Assembly (NCBI GenBank): GCA_002480165.1
Contig: DLBP01000095.1
Span: 1 to 8,441 of the forward strand
Reading direction: 5' to 3'
Origin: Proteobacteria bacterium UBA7821
Lineage (GTDB): Bacteria > Pseudomonadota > Gammaproteobacteria > Comchoanobacterales > Comchoanobacteraceae
Length of the DNA stretch: 8,441 nt
Shown here: one piece after another, positions 6,713 to 8,441 of the stretch
Layout: each line of letters begins with the position of its first letter
Position numbering within the stretch: position 1 is the first letter of the stretch
Translations under genes and position numbers: made by a program
Notes under the pieces: model-generated
The model's database searches: none
What the model saw: only the letters and a program-made list of their open reading frames with translations
What the model was told of the DNA's origin: nothing

Positions 6713-7789
6713 TTAAAATAAATGATTTAATTTTTTGATGTAGCTGTTTGGCATCAACGTGTTGATGACCAGTGATTGACCATTAGTTGCAACTCTGTGT
6801 GTCTCTTCTTCATTCATCATGACTTGCTGAATGCAGTCGATCACTGCAGATTCTGATGTCCCATCACACAGCCAGCCATTTTCTCCATGCTCAATGATAT
6901 CACAAATGCCGCCAGCAGAGCCAGCAATCACTGGAAGCCCAACGGCCATCGCTTCAATGAATGCAATCCCCAATCCTTCAATCGACCTAGACTCTTTTTC
7001 AACGCGAGTTGGCATAATAAACACATCACTATTATTTAAAACTTCATATTTTTCAGCCGCGCTAACTTGGCCTAAAAATGATATATTCTCAGCAACATTG
7101 TACGCCATTGACAGCTGACGCAGTCGCTTCTCATCTGGACCTGACCCAACAATCGTATAATGTAGATTTGGATAATCCTGTAGCAAAACTGTTAGTGACT
7201 TGATTACCCGATCAATGCCTTTGCGTGGCTCAAGACGCGCAACAGTCACCCATTGTTGAATTGGACCAACCTTAGGGGAAGAGAGCCATTTTGTTGGCAC
7301 ATTGACTGGATTGTGAATAACAGAAGCTGGGACATCGTGGTGTAGATAGGGTCGCACTAGCGATCTAGACAGTGTTGATACAGCAATGACCTGATCAACT
7401 GTTGATAGGGCTCGTGTGACTCTGGACTCAAAGCCTCGCTTAGATTTGGCAAGCAGCTCATTACCGTGAGCAAACACCCATTTTACTGTTGGCTTATCAA
7501 CTAAATCTGCTAAATACTCTGCACTTTTCCAGGTGTCGAAGATAACTAAGTCAATCGTTTGATGGGTCAACAAATATTTTAATGTCCGTCTTTTCGAAAA
7601 GCGCCTCAACCACTTGAATTGTCCAAAACGAATTACTTCAATATCACCATCGACTGATTTTGCCCCATCTGCAAGAACTGTGACCAAATAGCCATTTCTA
7701 TGCATCGTATCTGCAATTAGCCCCATAAGGTATTCAATGCCACCAATGGCTGGTGAATAACACTGTGTCGCAATTATAACTGATTTCAT
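6713..7789 (-). CDS. GT4-family glycosyltransferase (GT-B fold)
   Basis: The 358-residue product is a retaining GT-B glycosyltransferase of the group 1/GT4 type, which moves a sugar from a nucleotide donor to a lipid- or saccharide-linked acceptor, usually for surface glycans. The N-terminal Rossmann half has the acceptor-side loop PAIGGIEYLMGL with GGIE at 16-19. The C-terminal donor half has VTVARLEPRKG (181-191; Arg186 and Lys190 are the usual diphosphate contacts), IVGSGPDEKRL, ISFLGQVS and VFIMPTR. It also has the E-x7-E motif EGLGIAFIE (Glu271, Glu279), then GLPVIAGSAGG and GENGWL. There is no signal peptide or membrane segment, so it should act at the cytoplasmic face. The ATG at 7787-7789 is preferred over a TTG just before it; no strong ribosome-binding site is seen. 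The sugar and acceptor cannot be told, and no other glycan genes are in view. Confidence 0.9.
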   Translation of the reverse strand: MKSVIIATQCYSPAIGGIEYLMGLIADTMHRNGYLVTVLADGAKSVDGDIEVIRFGQFKWLRRFSKRRTLKYLLTHQTIDLVIFDTWKSAEYLADLVDKPTVKWVFAHGNELLAKSKRGFESRVTRALSTVDQVIAVSTLSRSLVRPYLHHDVPASVIHNPVNVPTKWLSSPKVGPIQQWVTVARLEPRKGIDRVIKSLTVLLQDYPNLHYTIVGSGPDEKRLRQLSMAYNVAENISFLGQVSAAEKYEVLNNSDVFIMPTRVEKESRSIEGLGIAFIEAMAVGLPVIAGSAGGICDIIEHGENGWLCDGTSESAVIDCIQQVMMNEEETHRVATNGQSLVINTLMPNSYIKKLNHLF

Positions 7790-7898
7790 CAACTATAATA
7801 TACCATAATCGTAATCAACTAACAGTCATCTAATGCAGGTTTTTTCACGCCTAGTCACTTGTCTTATTCAGCGATATCTAGCGATTGTTAACCTGCTA
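7790..7898. other. Intergenic spacer between repeat-protein gene and glycosyltransferase
   Basis: This 109-bp gap is the longest in the window. It holds a seven-base inverted repeat, GCAGGTT (7835-7841) with AACCTGC (7890-7896), around a 48-base spacer. It also holds a short direct repeat, AGCGAT-ATCT-AGCGAT (7870-7885), and AT-rich sequence just before the glycosyltransferase ATG. No convincing promoter pair or Rho-independent terminator was found. Confidence 0.4.
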
Positions 7899-8441
7899 TC
7901 AGCGTGACATGCCCGGTGTGCTTCTAGTATCATTGTCATCGTAACCTAATGCGTGCAACTCATCGTCGGTAAAGCCAGCTTCCCTCATTTCTTCAGCAGT
8001 GTGGTTTTCGGGTGATACCTTTATGTTTGATCTCTTAAGCTCTACTGCGGTATATCCTGCCAATGCAATCTGTTTTAGATCATAATGTAACGCGAGTAAC
8101 TCATCGACGGTAAAGCCAGCTTCCCTCATTTCTTCAGCAGTGTGGTTTTCAGTTAATACCCTGGTGTTTTCAGAGACATTAGCGCCTAGTAGTTGTTTCA
8201 TTGCTGGGTATGATCTCTTAAACTCTACTGCGGTATATCCTGCCAATGCAATCTGTTTTAGATCATAATGTAACGCGAGTAACTCATCGACGGTAAAGCC
8301 AGCTTGCTTCATGTTGGTAGCAGGGTAATTTTCAGTTAATACCCTGGTGTTTTCAGGGTCATTAGTGCTTAGTAGTTGTTTCATTGTTGGGTATGATTTC
8401 TTAAACTCTACTGCCGTATATCCTGCCAATGCAATCTGTTT
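7899..8441 (-). CDS. Decapeptide tandem-repeat protein, function unknown (5' end beyond window)
   Basis: The frame is open to the right edge, so the true start is outside; a TTG near the edge lies inside a repeat and is not a start. The visible 180 residues are two complete 61-residue units and a shortened third of 47, then a hydrophilic tail ending TPGMSR. Each unit breaks into decapeptides with an aromatic or His at position 3, usually Thr at 4, acidic at 7 in many copies, and a hydrophobic residue at 8: ENHTAEEMRE, AGFTVDELLA, LHYDLKQIAL, AGYTAVEFKR. This resembles the AGFSAKELKE-type decapeptide repeats found in proteins of intracellular bacteria, protists and giant viruses, likely forming short stacked helices. 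That family link is from memory. No catalytic domain, signal peptide or membrane segment is visible. A role in protein binding is possible, but I do not assign a function. Confidence 0.8.
   Translation of the reverse strand, partial: KQIALAGYTAVEFKKSYPTMKQLLSTNDPENTRVLTENYPATNMKQAGFTVDELLALHYDLKQIALAGYTAVEFKRSYPAMKQLLGANVSENTRVLTENHTAEEMREAGFTVDELLALHYDLKQIALAGYTAVELKRSNIKVSPENHTAEEMREAGFTDDELHALGYDDNDTRSTPGMSR
7935..8075 (-). repeat. Tandem repeat unit 3, shortened (141 bp, 47 residues)
   Basis: This copy starts KQIALAGYTAVELKRS like the others. The 21 residues from SYPAMK to VLT of unit 2 are replaced by SNIKVSP, a net in-frame loss of 42 bp. It then rejoins at ENHTAEEMREAGFT and ends HALGYDD before the C-terminal tail. 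Confidence 0.8.
8076..8258 (-). repeat. Tandem repeat unit 2 (183 bp, 61 residues)
   Basis: This unit is the same length as unit 1. Its DNA around the junctions is nearly identical to the neighbouring copies: about 84 bases (8223-8306) recur without mismatch at 8040-8123. Confidence 0.85.
8259..8441 (-). repeat. Tandem repeat unit 1 (183 bp, 61 residues)
   Basis: The unit begins KQIALAGYTAVEFKK and ends DELLALHYDL. It is the most diverged copy in its middle (TENYPATNMKQAGF against TENHTAEEMREAGF in unit 2). The array probably continues outside the window. Confidence 0.85.

Noticed and set aside
6831..7118. 95-codon plus-strand frame inside the glycosyltransferase
   Set aside because: It is antisense to the conserved E-x7-E donor domain, with no family resemblance.
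7835..7896. Inverted repeat GCAGGTT/AACCTGC as a terminator
   Set aside because: The arms are only seven bases around 48 bases, with no T tract after the second arm on the minus strand.
7899..8441. Direct repeats at the right edge as a CRISPR array
   Set aside because: The repeats are long, lie in frame within one coding sequence and are contiguous, without unique spacers.

Overview
The window is a compact run of genes all on the minus strand. It fits a moderately AT-rich gammaproteobacterium: it has a single-chain PurL-type protein of about 1,280 residues, a QueH of the gammaproteobacterial kind, and a tolA-tolB pair. The decapeptide-repeat protein and the state of the PurL homologue suggest, but do not prove, a host-associated or intracellular lifestyle. 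No tRNA, rRNA, CRISPR array, insertion sequence or phage gene was seen.

Reading along the minus strand from the right edge, the layout is as follows. (1) The 3' part of a protein built from nearly identical 61-residue tandem units, each made of decapeptides of the type AGFTVDELLA (8441-7899, start outside the window). (2) A 109-bp spacer. (3) A cytoplasmic GT4-family glycosyltransferase (7789-6713). (4) A full-length homologue of PurL, phosphoribosylformylglycinamidine synthase (6660-2824). (5) queH, epoxyqueuosine reductase (2810-2163). (6) xthA-type exonuclease III/AP endonuclease (2087-1302, GTG start). (7) A short tolA (1308-688), whose start overlaps the xthA stop. (8) The first 205 codons of tolB (617 to the left edge). 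Gaps from the glycosyltransferase onward are 13 to 75 bp or overlaps, so most of the set could be one transcript, with weak possible internal promoters before purL and xthA.

The most striking item is the PurL homologue. It is an intact 1278-codon frame that aligns along its whole length with bacterial PurL, yet the motifs that carry both chemistries appear to be gone. The glutaminase nucleophile motif GVCNGCQ is replaced by a two-residue-shorter VGSGCH. The synthetase signatures NSEHCRH, ETHNHP, GGEIRDEGATG, GGGAASS and GKDS are all replaced. By contrast, the residues I recall as the non-catalytic auxiliary ADP/Mg site of Salmonella PurL (Lys649, Asp679, Glu718, Asn722, Asp884) are all kept. 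This pattern of a retained fold and structural nucleotide site with lost catalysis suggests a conserved pseudoenzyme. It recalls the gammaherpesvirus vFGARAT tegument proteins, which are catalytically dead PurL homologues acting on host innate immunity. A role of that kind here is a hypothesis only.

The remaining genes are ordinary housekeeping functions: tRNA queuosine modification, base-excision repair and the Tol-Pal envelope system. In this window tolA and tolB are preceded by xthA, not by tolQ-tolR.
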